NCBI GenBank assembly: GCA_001414325.1
Contig: LLKB01000001.1
Coordinates: forward strand, 318,699 to 382,698
Direction of reading: 5' to 3'
From: Butyribacter intestini
GTDB taxonomy: Bacteria > Bacillota > Clostridia > Lachnospirales > Lachnospiraceae
DNA: 64,000 nucleotides
The number at the start of each line of letters is the position of its first letter. Within the stretch, counting starts at the first letter, position 1. Positions 46,364 through 55,111 of this stretch are shown one piece after another. The notes beneath the pieces were generated by a model. The model was not told the DNA's origin. It saw only the letters and a list, made by a program, of their open reading frames with translations, and made no database searches. The position numbers and the translations under genes are program-made.

Positions 46364-48616
46364 GTGGTAGAGATGAAAGAATGGGATGGCTTTGAAGGAA
46401 GACTCTGGAAAGAGGAAATCAATGTCAGACAGTTTATTCAGGACAACTATACACCATATGAAGGTGATGAATCATTCCTTGAGGGACCTACTGAGGCTAC
46501 AGATAAGCTTTGGGGAGCACTTCAGAAACTTCAGAAAGAAGAGAGAGCAAAAGGCGGAGTGCTTGATATGGATACAAAAATCGTATCTTCGATTACTTCA
46601 CATGATGCGGGATATATAGATGAGTCGTTAAAGGACTTAGAGAAAGTAGTAGGACTTCAGACAGATAAACCTCTCAAGCGTGCATTTATGCCTTATGGTG
46701 GTATCAAGATGGCAGTTCAGGCTTGCGAGACATACGGATATGAAGTAGACCCTGAGATTAAAAAGATTTTCACGGTATATCACAAAACTCATAATACTGC
46801 TGTATTTGATGCATATACACCTGAAATGCTTAAGGCGCGTCACAATAAGATAATGACAGGACTTCCTGATACATACGGTCGTGGTCGTATCGTAGGTGAT
46901 TACAGACGAGTTGCTCTTTATGGTATTGACTTCCTTATTGAAGAGAAAAAGAAAGACAAGCTCAAATGTGGAAGCGGAAGCATGAAAGGCGAAGTTATCC
47001 GTCTTAGAGAAGAAATCGCAGAACAGATTCGTGCCCTTGAAAACATGAAGAAAATGGCTGAGATTTATGGATTTGATATTTCTGAGCCGGCAAAGAATGC
47101 AAAAGAAGCAATCCAGTGGATTTACTTCGGATACCTTGCAGCAATCAAGACACAGAATGGTGCAGCGATGTCAGTAGGCCGTGTATCAACATTCATTGAT
47201 ATTTATATCGAGAGAGATATGAAGAAAGGCATCCTTACAGAGAAAGAAGCACAGGAGCTTATCGATCATATGACAATGAAGTTCAGAATGGTTAAATTCG
47301 CAAGAATCCCATCATACAATGAACTTTTCTCAGGTGATCCGGTATGGGCTACACTTGATGTTGCAGGTACAGGTGTTGACGGACGCTCAATGGTAACAAA
47401 GACTGATTACCGTTTCCTTCATACACTTGAGAACATGGGACCTGCTCCTGAGCCAAATCTTACGGTATTTTATTCATCAAAACTTCCTGATAACTTTAAG
47501 AGATATGCAGCTAAGATTTCCATCACAACAAGCTCTATCCAGTATGAGAACGATGATGCAATGAAGCCTGTATGGGGTGATGATTACGCTATCTGCTGCT
47601 GTGTATCAGCAACACAGACAGGTAAGGAAATGCAGTTCTTCGGTGCAAGAGCAAATCTTGCTAAGTGTCTTCTCTATGCTATCAACGGTGGTGTTGATGA
47701 AAAGACAGGCGACCAGGTAGGACCTAAGTACAGACCTATTACATCTGAGTACCTTGACTATGATGAGGTAATGGAAAGATATGATGACATGATGGACTGG
47801 CTTGCAGACCTTTATGTAAATACGCTTAACCTCATCCAGTATATGCATGACAAGTATTATTATGAGGCAGCAGAGCTTGCACTTATGGATACAGACTTAA
47901 AGAGAACATTTGCAACAGGTATCGCAGGATTTTCTCATGTAATTGACTCGCTTTCAGCTATCAAATATGCAAAGGTTAAGGTTATTCGTGATGAGAACGG
48001 ACTTGCAAAAGATTATGAGATAGAAGGAGATTTCCCTAGATACGGAAATGATGATGACAGAGCAGACGAGATTGGTGTATGGCTTCTTGGAACATTCATG
48101 GATAAGATTAAGAAGCATCACACATACAGACGCTCAGAGCCTACAACATCAATTCTTACAATCACATCAAATGTAGTTTACGGAAAAGCAACAGGTTCAA
48201 TGCCTGACGGAAGAAAAGCCGGAGAGCCTTTATCACCTGGAGCAAACCCAAGCTACGGTGCAGAAAAGAGCGGACTTTTAGCTTCGCTTAACTCACTCAC
48301 AAAACTTCCATATGAGTGGGCACTTGATGGAATTTCAAATACACAGACAATCAATCCGGGAGCACTCGGAAACGAGGATGGCGAGCGTGTGACAAACCTT
48401 GTTCAGGTAATGGACGGTTACTTCGACCAGGGAGCACATCACCTCAATGTCAATGTATTCGGTAAAGAAAAACTTATCGACGCTATGGAGCATCCTGAGA
48501 AAGAGGAGTATGCAAACTTCACAATTCGTGTATCAGGATATGCAGTTAAGTTCATTGACCTTACAAGAGAGCAGCAGCTCGATGTAATCGCAAGAACCTG
48601 CCATGACCATATGTAA
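46364..48616 (+). CDS. pflB: Formate C-acetyltransferase (pyruvate formate-lyase)
   Basis: 750 residues. It converts pyruvate and CoA to acetyl-CoA and formate under anaerobiosis, using a glycyl radical. The catalytic Cys pair is Cys412-Cys413 in [32 protein letters not shown]. The radical Gly is Gly725 in [41 protein letters not shown] and [12 protein letters not shown] are also typical. The start is GTG at 46364, with AGGAGG eight bases upstream; ATG 46373 is too far from that site. The activase gene follows about 400 bases downstream behind a terminator. Confidence 0.97.
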   Translation: MVEMKEWDGFEGRLWKEEINVRQFIQDNYTPYEGDESFLEGPTEATDKLWGALQKLQKEERAKGGVLDMDTKIVSSITSHDAGYIDESLKDLEKVVGLQTDKPLKRAFMPYGGIKMAVQACETYGYEVDPEIKKIFTVYHKTHNTAVFDAYTPEMLKARHNKIMTGLPDTYGRGRIVGDYRRVALYGIDFLIEEKKKDKLKCGSGSMKGEVIRLREEIAEQIRALENMKKMAEIYGFDISEPAKNAKEAIQWIYFGYLAAIKTQNGAAMSVGRVSTFIDIYIERDMKKGILTEKEAQELIDHMTMKFRMVKFARIPSYNELFSGDPVWATLDVAGTGVDGRSMVTKTDYRFLHTLENMGPAPEPNLTVFYSSKLPDNFKRYAAKISITTSSIQYENDDAMKPVWGDDYAICCCVSATQTGKEMQFFGARANLAKCLLYAINGGVDEKTGDQVGPKYRPITSEYLDYDEVMERYDDMMDWLADLYVNTLNLIQYMHDKYYYEAAELALMDTDLKRTFATGIAGFSHVIDSLSAIKYAKVKVIRDENGLAKDYEIEGDFPRYGNDDDRADEIGVWLLGTFMDKIKKHHTYRRSEPTTSILTITSNVVYGKATGSMPDGRKAGEPLSPGANPSYGAEKSGLLASLNSLTKLPYEWALDGISNTQTINPGALGNEDGERVTNLVQVMDGYFDQGAHHLNVNVFGKEKLIDAMEHPEKEEYANFTIRVSGYAVKFIDLTREQQLDVIARTCHDHM

Positions 48617-48670
48617 GAAATTATAAGCCGAGTGTACTATGCTTTTTAATGATGTATAAGAAGAAATGGT

Positions 48671-48784
48671 ATGCAAAAGGCATTTAATACTATCAAGCAG
48701 GCAGCAAAGCCTATCACGAATATCCGCTTGATAGATATTGAAAAAATAGCTGCCAAACGCACGCAGGTGTGGGCAGTAAATAAA
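48671..48784 (+). CDS. Possible 37-residue small protein
   Basis: An ATG frame encoding a basic, helix-like peptide (MQKAFNTIKQAAKPITNIRL... ending WAVNK) stops two bases before a terminator. The upstream ribosome site (AGAAGAAA) is weak. No family is recognised. Its fit between pflB and the terminator is suggestive, but it could be an unused frame or a decayed gene end. Confidence 0.3.
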
Positions 48785-48785
48785 T

Positions 48786-48829
48786 AACTCCCAATTGCCG
48801 CCGGAAAGGCGGTGATGGGGAGTTTTTTG
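48786..48829 (+). terminator. Intrinsic terminator after pflB region
   Basis: AACTCCC / GGGGAGTT outer arms with inner GCCGCC / GGCGG, then TTTTTTG. Confidence 0.88.
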
Positions 48830-49022
48830 TTGAAATTTATGTCATGGATTGCAATTTTTACAATCATGCAAATAGCAATTTGTATGTATAAATATATTGT
48901 TATCTATATTTGATGCTTTCATAACTTAATGATAAAAATCAATAAGCTATGTATAATTTCAAGAGCAAATCTGCTATACTATAAGCGATTTAGGATTATA
49001 AAAAAAGGAAATGGAGATTATT

Positions 49023-49775
49023 ATGTCAGAAAATAAACAGATATATGCAAGAGTTCATTCAATAGAAAGTTTTGGTTCGGCAGACGGGCCGGGAGTGAGA
49101 TTTCTTGTCTTTTTACAGGGTTGCAATATGCGTTGTAAATATTGCCATAACCCTGATACATGGAAACTTCCGGGGGATGACTATGATAATTTAAAGACGC
49201 CGGAGGAACTTTTAAAACAGGCTAAAAGATACAAAAGTTATTGGGGAAAGACCGGCGGCATCACGGTAAGCGGCGGCGAAGCACTTTTACAGATAGATTT
49301 TCTTATCGAATTTTTTAAACTTGCAAAGCAGGACAAAATTCATACAACACTCGATACTGCCGGAAATCCGTTTACAAGAGAGCCGGAGTTTTTCGACAAG
49401 TTCAATGAACTTTTAAAATACACGGATTTATTTATGCTTGATATAAAACATATAGATGATGAGGAGCATAAAAAACTTACGGGATTTACAAATAAAAATA
49501 TACTTGATATGGCTGAGTATCTTTCAAAACAGGGAAAAGATATGTGGATAAGGCATGTTCTTGTTCCGGGGATAAATGATGATGAGAAATACTTAAAAAG
49601 ACTTTATGAATTTATCTCAAAATTAAAGACAGTCAAAAAAGTTGAGATACTTCCTTATCATACGCTTGGTGTATTTAAATGGAAGGAACTCGGTTACAAG
49701 TACAGCCTTGAGGATGTCGAGCCGCCTACAAAAGAGCAGGTGGAGAGGGCAAAGGAGATACTTCATATTAAATAG
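49023..49775 (+). CDS. pflA: Pyruvate formate-lyase activating enzyme
   Basis: About 250 residues. A radical-SAM enzyme that abstracts hydrogen from the PflB glycine. The [4Fe-4S] cysteines are in the CxxxCxxC motif GCNMRCKYCHNPDTW. GITVSGGEALLQ is the SAM-binding GGE-type motif; the N-terminus IESFGSADGPGVRFLVFLQGC is characteristic. LVPGINDDEKYLKRLYEF and ILPYHTLGVFKWKELG follow. ATG 49023 has GGAG seven bases upstream; an in-frame ATG at 49011 overlaps the ribosome site. Confidence 0.97.
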   Translation: MSENKQIYARVHSIESFGSADGPGVRFLVFLQGCNMRCKYCHNPDTWKLPGDDYDNLKTPEELLKQAKRYKSYWGKTGGITVSGGEALLQIDFLIEFFKLAKQDKIHTTLDTAGNPFTREPEFFDKFNELLKYTDLFMLDIKHIDDEEHKKLTGFTNKNILDMAEYLSKQGKDMWIRHVLVPGINDDEKYLKRLYEFISKLKTVKKVEILPYHTLGVFKWKELGYKYSLEDVEPPTKEQVERAKEILHIK

Positions 49776-49857
49776 AAGATGTATTGTGGGATTGGAAAAT
49801 GGTTAATTGCAGATGTTTTTCACATGGTGTAAAAGCATATAAAGAAATGAGGTTAAA

Positions 49858-50838
49858 ATGAATAAAGATAAAAGACCAAAGATCGTTTTTATGGAGGCAC
49901 AGTCACTTGGTGATGACATGGATCTGTCTGCTTTTGATAAGCTCGGTGATGTTACTGTATATGATGTAGATACTCCGGCTGAAAATGCAATCCGTATCAA
50001 GGAAGCAGATATTGCCATTATGAATAAGATAAAGATGGATGAGTCTATTTTAAAGGATGCAAAAAATCTGAAACTTATCTGTATCACGGCTACAGGAACT
50101 GACCCAATTGATGTTCCTTATATAAAGAAGCGTGGAATTGCGGCTTCTAATGTTGTCGGCTATTCTACGGAGGCAGTGGTGCAGCATACCTTTTCGCTGC
50201 TTTTTTATCTGTGGGAAAAGTCGAGATTTTATGATGATTATGTAAAGAGAGGTGAGTACGAGAGACAGGTCGGCTTCGGCTGTTTTCCAGAGAAGTTTCA
50301 TGAGCTTGCAGGTAAGACATGGGGCATTATAGGTCTTGGCAGGATTGGCAGGCGTGTTGCTGATATTGCAAAAGCATTTGGGTGTGAAGTTATATATTAT
50401 TCAACTTCGGGAAAAAACAGTAACAGCGATTACAGACAGGTTTCGTTTGATGAACTGCTTTTAAGATCTGATATAGTGTCAATTCATGCACCGCTAAATG
50501 ATGCGACAAGTAAACTTATGAATGAGAGTGCATTTAAGAAGATGAAAAAAGATGCGGTACTTTTAAATCTCGGCAGAGGTGGTATCATAGACGATGAAGC
50601 ATTGGCAGAGGCTATAGAGAATGACGAGATAGGAGCTGTAGGACTTGATGTTTTAAACGGCGAGCCGATAAAGCACGACAATCCTTTAAACAGAATTCTT
50701 GACAGAAGCAATGTTTATATAACACCGCATATCGCATGGGCAGCAGTAGAAGCGAGAAAACGCTGTGTGGAGGAAGTTTATAAGAATATTGAGTCATTCC
50801 TTAACGGCGAGGTGAGAAATTCGGTGTATGATATTTAG
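49858..50838 (+). CDS. D-isomer-specific 2-hydroxyacid dehydrogenase
   Basis: 326 residues. An NAD(P)-dependent enzyme that reduces a 2-keto acid to the D-hydroxy acid or the reverse. The Rossmann motif is GIIGLGRIGRRVADIAKAFG. Catalytic Arg and Glu lie in the LNLGRGGIIDDEALAEAI region, and catalytic His in NVYITPHIAWAAVEAR. It resembles glycerate/hydroxypyruvate or D-lactate dehydrogenases; substrate is not decidable here. GAGG precedes the ATG. It lies downstream of pflA with an 82-base gap and may be cotranscribed. Confidence 0.92.
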   Translation: MNKDKRPKIVFMEAQSLGDDMDLSAFDKLGDVTVYDVDTPAENAIRIKEADIAIMNKIKMDESILKDAKNLKLICITATGTDPIDVPYIKKRGIAASNVVGYSTEAVVQHTFSLLFYLWEKSRFYDDYVKRGEYERQVGFGCFPEKFHELAGKTWGIIGLGRIGRRVADIAKAFGCEVIYYSTSGKNSNSDYRQVSFDELLLRSDIVSIHAPLNDATSKLMNESAFKKMKKDAVLLNLGRGGIIDDEALAEAIENDEIGAVGLDVLNGEPIKHDNPLNRILDRSNVYITPHIAWAAVEARKRCVEEVYKNIESFLNGEVRNSVYDI

Positions 50839-50931
50839 GTAAATTTGAATTTATTGATATGATTTGCAAAATATATAAAATCAGATTTAATCAGATATTT
50901 ATGCTTGCTTTTAGAGAAAAACTTTAAATTA

Positions 50932-50958
50932 TTACAAAAACGATTTGTTTTTTTACAT
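50932..50958 (+). promoter_or_regulatory. Shared upstream motif, copy 1
   Basis: TTACAAAAACGA followed by TTTGTTTTTTTACAT, 27 bases in all. The same 27 bases with one mismatch occur at 51864-51890. It contains the inverted pair ACAAA-N5-TTTGT, operator-like. Confidence 0.5.
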
Positions 50959-51131
50959 TAAATAAAAAAAAACAAATCATATGCTATATTAAATATAGAA
51001 AGTAAGTGTTTAATAGTTATTACATTGAAAGATAATGTATAATTAAAAAAGTGTGAAACGGCGAGGAGAAAAAACAACTTTTAAGTCATCTGTAAATGGA
51101 CCAGTATTTACATGGGTTTCATCATTGTCTA

Positions 51132-51344
51132 TAGATATTTGCGAAACTATCATAAATCTTGGTTAAATTGTGCAGATATAACAAATAGTGTTAGTCGGCA
51201 TTTTTGTCGTCGTCAGCACTTAATCAGCGTTTTTTGCTGATTTATGTACTGCTACGAACGACAACATAGCGAAAGCGTGCCGACGATATTATTTGTTATA
51301 GCTGTGCAATTGACACAACATATACTTAGTTTCGCAATTACCTA
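51132..51344. mobile_element. MITE-like element, 213 bp, with 11-bp target duplication
   Basis: The ends are TAGATATTTGCGAAACT and AGTTTCGCAATTACCTA, an imperfect inverted repeat. Flanking direct repeats ATCATTGTCTA are exact (51121-51131 and 51345-51355). The inside folds as nested arms: TGTGCAGATATAACAAATA / TATTTGTTATAGCTGTGCA, GTCGGCA / TGCCGAC, TTGTCGT / ACGACAA and ATCAGC / GCTGAT. There is no coding capacity. It is related to 9181-9520 (inverse orientation), 23492-23552 and 62394-62479. Confidence 0.8.
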
Positions 51345-51379
51345 ATCATTGTCTAAAAAGTAAGGAGTGGAATGATTTC

Positions 51380-51763
51380 ATGAAAAAAGGAAAAATTTTT
51401 GCAATATGCATTGTGGTTTGCCTTATCTTAATTTTTGCAGTCTATAGTAACAAAAAGGTAAAGGGAGTAAAACTTTTTGGTTTTGCAAAGCCTGAGAAAA
51501 TGACGATAGAAATGGAGATTGGTTCTGTAAGAAATAAAGTCATGGCAGATAAGGACAAAGAAAAGTTTATTTCATACCTTAATAATGCCGGCTATAAAAA
51601 AGTAAAAAGTGAATTGATTGAGGGAGTCAGTGTAATTTATATAAAAAGTAAAGACAAAAAATGGCAGATTGGGATTGCCGGGTCAAAAGTATTTTATAAT
51701 GGAAAATGTTATGAGATGGATAGAGAGGTTATTAATGATTTAAGAGAACTGGCAGGGCTTTAA
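51380..51763 (+). CDS. Small signal-anchored membrane protein, unknown function
   Basis: 127 residues. Lys-rich start, one membrane segment (IFAICIVVCLILIFAVYS), then ~105 extracellular residues with alternating strands and helices (MTIEMEIGSVRNKVM, FISYLNNAGYKKVKSELIEG, KWQIGIAGSKVFYNGKCYEM). I do not recognise a family. AAGGAG precedes the ATG. Upstream lie the MITE and a 27-bp motif shared with the next small gene, so the two may share a regulator. Confidence 0.7.
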   Translation: MKKGKIFAICIVVCLILIFAVYSNKKVKGVKLFGFAKPEKMTIEMEIGSVRNKVMADKDKEKFISYLNNAGYKKVKSELIEGVSVIYIKSKDKKWQIGIAGSKVFYNGKCYEMDREVINDLRELAGL

Positions 51764-51863
51764 ACGCAGATAGAGAAAAGCTAATATCTGATTTACCTGA
51801 AAATGAGTGTTGCCGGATAATGTAAGTGTGAGCAGAAATAAAAAGCCTTACATCTTTAAATTC

Positions 51864-51890
51864 TTACAAAAACGCTTTGTTTTTTTACAT
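51864..51890 (+). promoter_or_regulatory. Shared upstream motif, copy 2
   Basis: TTACAAAAACGC followed by TTTGTTTTTTTACAT; one mismatch in 27 to copy 1. It lies about 150 bases before the next start codon. Confidence 0.5.
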
Positions 51891-52041
51891 CCTGCATAAA
51901 AATGCAATGAAATATGTTATTATTTTCATTGTAAATAGGTGTATTTTTGCCGGGAGTAGTGAGTTATAAGATTACCGTAGTATTGCAGATGTGATAAACG
52001 GTAATGATATAAATTGCGGCAGAAAGGAGGAAAAATGCAGG

Positions 52042-52227
52042 ATGTTTGACAGTGATGAAATTTCCGAGAGACTTACAAATCGTCTTATAAGAAAAAAAAC
52101 GGCTGAGTTGGGCGAGATTGAAGAGTATCAGCAGAGAATCAAAAAGACGATAATATATTTGAGAAATTTTATCATTGTATTTATCATCATAGTTGTGATT
52201 ATTGTTTTGTGTCTGAAAGTATTATGA
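52042..52227 (+). CDS. Small membrane protein with coiled coil, unknown function
   Basis: About 61 residues. An N-terminal charged helix likely forms a coiled coil (DEISERLTNRLIRKKTAELGEIEEYQQRIKKT), followed by one C-terminal membrane segment (FIIVFIIIVVIIVLCLKVL). No family recognised. The GTG-started extension to 51991 is unlikely because AGGAGG lies at 52025-52030, inside that extension; the nearest ATG that opens a long frame is 52042. A short 4-codon frame starts at 52035. Confidence 0.6.
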   Translation: MFDSDEISERLTNRLIRKKTAELGEIEEYQQRIKKTIIYLRNFIIVFIIIVVIIVLCLKVL

Positions 52228-52387
52228 GAAGACAGCAGAGTGGATTTAGGATATCCGCTTGAATGTTTACACTATGTATTGTTGACGGCAAAAATTTCAT
52301 ACATGGTGCAGTATTTGGTATGGATGATAATAATTTTTGGTTCGTGAAGATAGGAGAAAAGGGTTAAGGTTGATATAAATAAATTAC

Positions 52388-52423
52388 GATGTTGGGGTCA
52401 AAAGGTATTTTGACCCTAACATC
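52388..52423. repeat. REP-like palindrome
   Basis: GATGTTGGGGTCAAAA / TTTTGACCCTAACATC, an almost perfect palindrome with a 4-base loop. It resembles 6536-6571 and 25526-25592. It lies just left of the composite transposon and may terminate the small-gene transcript. Confidence 0.65.
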
Positions 52424-52451
52424 AAATTATAAAAGTATAATATTTTATATG

Positions 52452-53557
52452 ACTCAAACTTTGCACTTGAATAAGTGCCTATACACCTTGAAAATTCGAT
52501 AATAATTGGCAAAAATATAGCATGAAACCGTCTGGCTTTAATATAATTGAGTTGCTAAAAACAATAATACTTCCGGAGGCTCATGCAATGAATAAAAGTA
52601 TAACACAAGCAACTCAAAATGATAAGCAGATTTCAAAATCTATAAAAAGATTTTTTGCGAGATTTCATGTTTCTTCTGCTTTGAAAGCATCCAATGCCTA
52701 CAAAAAGAAAGGGGGTCCAGTAATGGAAATTTTCCAGTATTTGTTTCTGCTGATTTTTTCTAACAGAAGAATGTACATGAACCTGATTATAGGACGAAAT
52801 ACGCCTGATTTTGCGAAGGATACTGTATATCGTTTTATGAAAATGATTCAGATTAACTGGATCCGCTTCACGACGATTCTTTCAGCCCGAATCATCAAGG
52901 ATGTCATTCTTCCTTTAGATTCTGAGGAATGTGCAAATGTTCTTATCATTGAAGATTCCATGTTTGAGCGTAACCGCTCAAAAAAGGTTGAACTCCTTGC
53001 CAAAGTCTATGACCATGCAAAACATAAATATCGCTTTGGTTTTCGAATGCTTACATTAGGCTGGTCGGACGTAAATCTGGATGAGAACGAAATCGTCCGG
53101 ATCTATGGAAAACATTGGGACATAGAGGTATTCTTCAAGGTGTGCAAAAGTTACCTTAATCTCAGCAGAGAATGCAACTCTCTTTCCTATGATGCAATGA
53201 CCACACATACTGCGGTTGTTTTTACACGATACATGATGTTGTCGCTGGAAAGCAGGGAATCCAATGATAATCGTTCTCTGGGCGAGCTTTTTTTATACTT
53301 TTCAGATGAAATGTCCGATATCACATGGATACAGGCATTTCAAATGCTGCTTCAAATGTTCAGAACAATGCTTACGGAAAATACCGAATTGTCAGAAGTG
53401 AAAATCAGCGAATTGGTGGATGCATTTATAAATGCACTTCCGGTCATTTTGAAAACAAAACTGCAAGCTGCATAAAGTTTGAACATTGACAATTGAATAA
53501 CTACCAGATATTGAATTTTCAAGGTGCATAGCTAAAATTTATGTGCGAAGTTTGAGT
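52452..53557 (+). mobile_element. IS4-type element with internal deletion
   Basis: 1106 bp. Inverted ends share ACTCAAACTT-GCAC and CTAT-CACCTTGAAAATTC. A GCACTT-GAAT-AAGTGC hairpin lies in the left end, a feature that can block read-through transcripts. The transposase gene has an in-frame deletion of 486 bp relative to the right-hand copy. Confidence 0.85.
52588..53475 (+). CDS. Internally deleted IS4-type transposase
   Basis: About 295 residues from ATG 52588 (CCGGAGG upstream). It lacks 162 residues between GFRMLTLGWSD and VNLDENEI as compared with the right-hand copy. The first catalytic Asp (LIIEDSMFERN) and the Glu (IEVFFKVCK) remain, but the region with the second Asp (FDSWF in the intact copy) is gone, and the YREK Arg is His (YGKHWDIE). 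Catalysis is not expected. DNA-binding or dimerisation parts may persist. A TATAAT lies at about 52539-52544, inside the upstream open frame, which supports the later start. Confidence 0.85.
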   Translation: MNKSITQATQNDKQISKSIKRFFARFHVSSALKASNAYKKKGGPVMEIFQYLFLLIFSNRRMYMNLIIGRNTPDFAKDTVYRFMKMIQINWIRFTTILSARIIKDVILPLDSEECANVLIIEDSMFERNRSKKVELLAKVYDHAKHKYRFGFRMLTLGWSDVNLDENEIVRIYGKHWDIEVFFKVCKSYLNLSRECNSLSYDAMTTHTAVVFTRYMMLSLESRESNDNRSLGELFLYFSDEMSDITWIQAFQMLLQMFRTMLTENTELSEVKISELVDAFINALPVILKTKLQAA

Positions 53558-53609
53558 TACTAATACAAGAAAGGAGAAATAATGTATCAAGATACATTAT
53601 ATATTAAAT

Positions 53610-54224
53610 ATGAAAGAAAGATTGAATTCAAAAAAAGGGAAGTATCTGAAAAGTTTATTTTTTGTTGCAATGTTTGTATCTATTGCGTATATGGTAGGTG
53701 TGATAGCAGAGGCAAAAGGTATTAAACTCAGTTACGATATGGTAAAGCAACAAAAAACAAATTGGTGTTGGGCTGCATCGGCAGAAAATTCTGTTAGATA
53801 CGAAATGAAAAATCCGAGAACGCAAAAGAGTGCGGTAAATAAAATCAAGGGAACAACAAGAGATGCTTATCCCAATGTGGGAGGGACATTATCAGATATT
53901 AAAAAAGCTGCTGTATATATTAGTCGAAATACAGAATCTTATTTTAATTCATCATTGTCTCGCTCCAGTGTAAAATCGTTTGATTTTCTTAAAAAGGAGG
54001 TAAGTAGCGGAAATGTAACAATATTAGTAGCAGGCTATTACAATGGTTCTACGAGAACCGGTGGTCATGCTGTTACGATGATTGGATATGATATAACTGG
54101 TGGAAAAAATTATCTGCAGATTTATGATCCATGGGATGGGACAATAAATAAATGTACATATAGTAATTTTAAATCAGGTTTTGGCAATAGGCAGTATGAT
54201 GGTACTGTTTGGAATCAGGAATAA
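53610..54224 (+). CDS. Secreted papain-like cysteine peptidase (C70/C39-like)
   Basis: 204 residues. A signal peptide or anchor (SLFFVAMFVSIAYMVGVIAEA) is followed by a compact papain-fold domain: Gln48 and Cys53 in KQQKTNWCWAASAE, His153 in GGHAVTMIGYD and Asp173 in QIYDPWDGT. This Cys-His-Asp set and the NWCWAA start match papain-like C39_2/C70 (AvrRpt2-type) peptidases. ATG 53610 has no clear ribosome site; the AAAGGAG at 53570 instead serves an ATG at 53582 in another frame, and a palindrome AATGTATC-AA-GATACATT lies between. It is the first of three cargo genes in the composite element, AT-rich compared with the chromosome. Confidence 0.75.
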   Translation: MKERLNSKKGKYLKSLFFVAMFVSIAYMVGVIAEAKGIKLSYDMVKQQKTNWCWAASAENSVRYEMKNPRTQKSAVNKIKGTTRDAYPNVGGTLSDIKKAAVYISRNTESYFNSSLSRSSVKSFDFLKKEVSSGNVTILVAGYYNGSTRTGGHAVTMIGYDITGGKNYLQIYDPWDGTINKCTYSNFKSGFGNRQYDGTVWNQE

Positions 54225-54241
54225 TTTGAGGAGTGATGGTA

Positions 54242-55111
54242 ATGAATAATATAGCTAATAGATCTTTTGTTATTTTTTGTGTTTTATTTTTTCTTGTAAA
54301 TATGTGTTTAAATGTTGAGTATGTATCGGCAAAAAATGATGAGTATCAATATGATATTCAAGATGAAAATAAAAAAGAAAATATTTCTTATGAAAGTGTA
54401 AAAGAAAACATGGAGGAAGTTATTGATGATCAAGAAAGTGTAAAGAGTCAAGAGCAAATTGTAGAAGTTGACTTTAGAATTAAAAATTATAATGACGAAG
54501 AAGCATATACGGAGTATATTTTATCTGATTTGCCGATTACAAAATATGCAGAATGTAAATCATATAAGGATCTTTTGTCAAAAGATTGTAGAGTTAAAGT
54601 ACCATATATAACAAATGATAATCAAAAAGGAGTTGCTGTATTAGAAAAAGGCTCCGATGAAGATTATGAATTACAGGAAGAAATCATTTTAAACGATGCA
54701 AAACATGTCTTTGTTTCTCCTAAAAAAGTTGAAGAAATAATAAATAACACAACAAAAGAAAATGTAAAAGAAGTTAAATACACATATTCTAATAGATATT
54801 TTATGACATTAGTATTTGTTATAACAGAACAAAATGAGTATTTGATACCATTTATGTCACAGGAAATTAACAATATAAAAAATGGAACATTATATAAAGT
54901 GAGTGATTTTTTTGAGCGTATGAGTAATATATATAATGAAGAATATGTAATGGAAAATCTTAAAGAAAACGGAGGTGTGCCATATAAAACAGATAATTAT
55001 AGTAAAACTCATATATATGGGTTTGTTTTAGCTATTATAGTTCTTTTCTCCTCATTGATTGGAGTTAATATTTTAAAAAGGAAAGAGGTGGAATTGAAAT
55101 ATGAAAATTAG
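54242..55111 (+). CDS. Signal-peptide membrane protein with C-terminal anchor, unknown function
   Basis: About 289 residues. A signal peptide (SFVIFCVLFFLVNMCLNVEYVSA) precedes an acidic, Glu/Lys/Asn-rich region (about 35-85) and an ~150-residue domain with mixed strands and helices (FRIKNYNDEEAYTEYILSDLPITKYAE..., YLIPFMSQEINNIKNGTLYKVSDFFERM). A single C-terminal membrane helix (IYGFVLAIIVLFSSLIGVNIL) is followed by a basic tail. Type I topology places the domain outside. No family recognised. GAGGAG lies eight bases before ATG 54242. It follows the peptidase gene by 17 bases and overlaps the lipoprotein gene, so the three form an operon. Confidence 0.75.
   Translation: MNNIANRSFVIFCVLFFLVNMCLNVEYVSAKNDEYQYDIQDENKKENISYESVKENMEEVIDDQESVKSQEQIVEVDFRIKNYNDEEAYTEYILSDLPITKYAECKSYKDLLSKDCRVKVPYITNDNQKGVAVLEKGSDEDYELQEEIILNDAKHVFVSPKKVEEIINNTTKENVKEVKYTYSNRYFMTLVFVITEQNEYLIPFMSQEINNIKNGTLYKVSDFFERMSNIYNEEYVMENLKENGGVPYKTDNYSKTHIYGFVLAIIVLFSSLIGVNILKRKEVELKYEN

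Larger units (their letters stand above)
48617..49022. other. Spacer between pflB and pflA
   Basis: Holds a possible 37-codon small gene, a terminator (both listed), a copy of ATGCAAATAGCAATTTGTATGTA near 48873 shared with the palindrome at 25540-25580, and a putative pflA promoter with TATACT at 48975-48980. Nothing else was recognised. Confidence 0.45.
50839..51379. other. Intergenic region with shared 27-bp motif and MITE
   Basis: 541 bases. It contains the 27-bp motif at 50932-50958 and a MITE insertion at 51132-51344 with 11-bp target duplications (listed separately). A -10-like TATATT lies near 50983. The MITE stands between the motif/promoter and the start of the next gene. No other gene is seen. 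Confidence 0.55.

Noticed and set aside
52228..52440. Gene remnant left of the composite transposon
   Set aside because: Only short frames with stops; no recognisable protein similarity.
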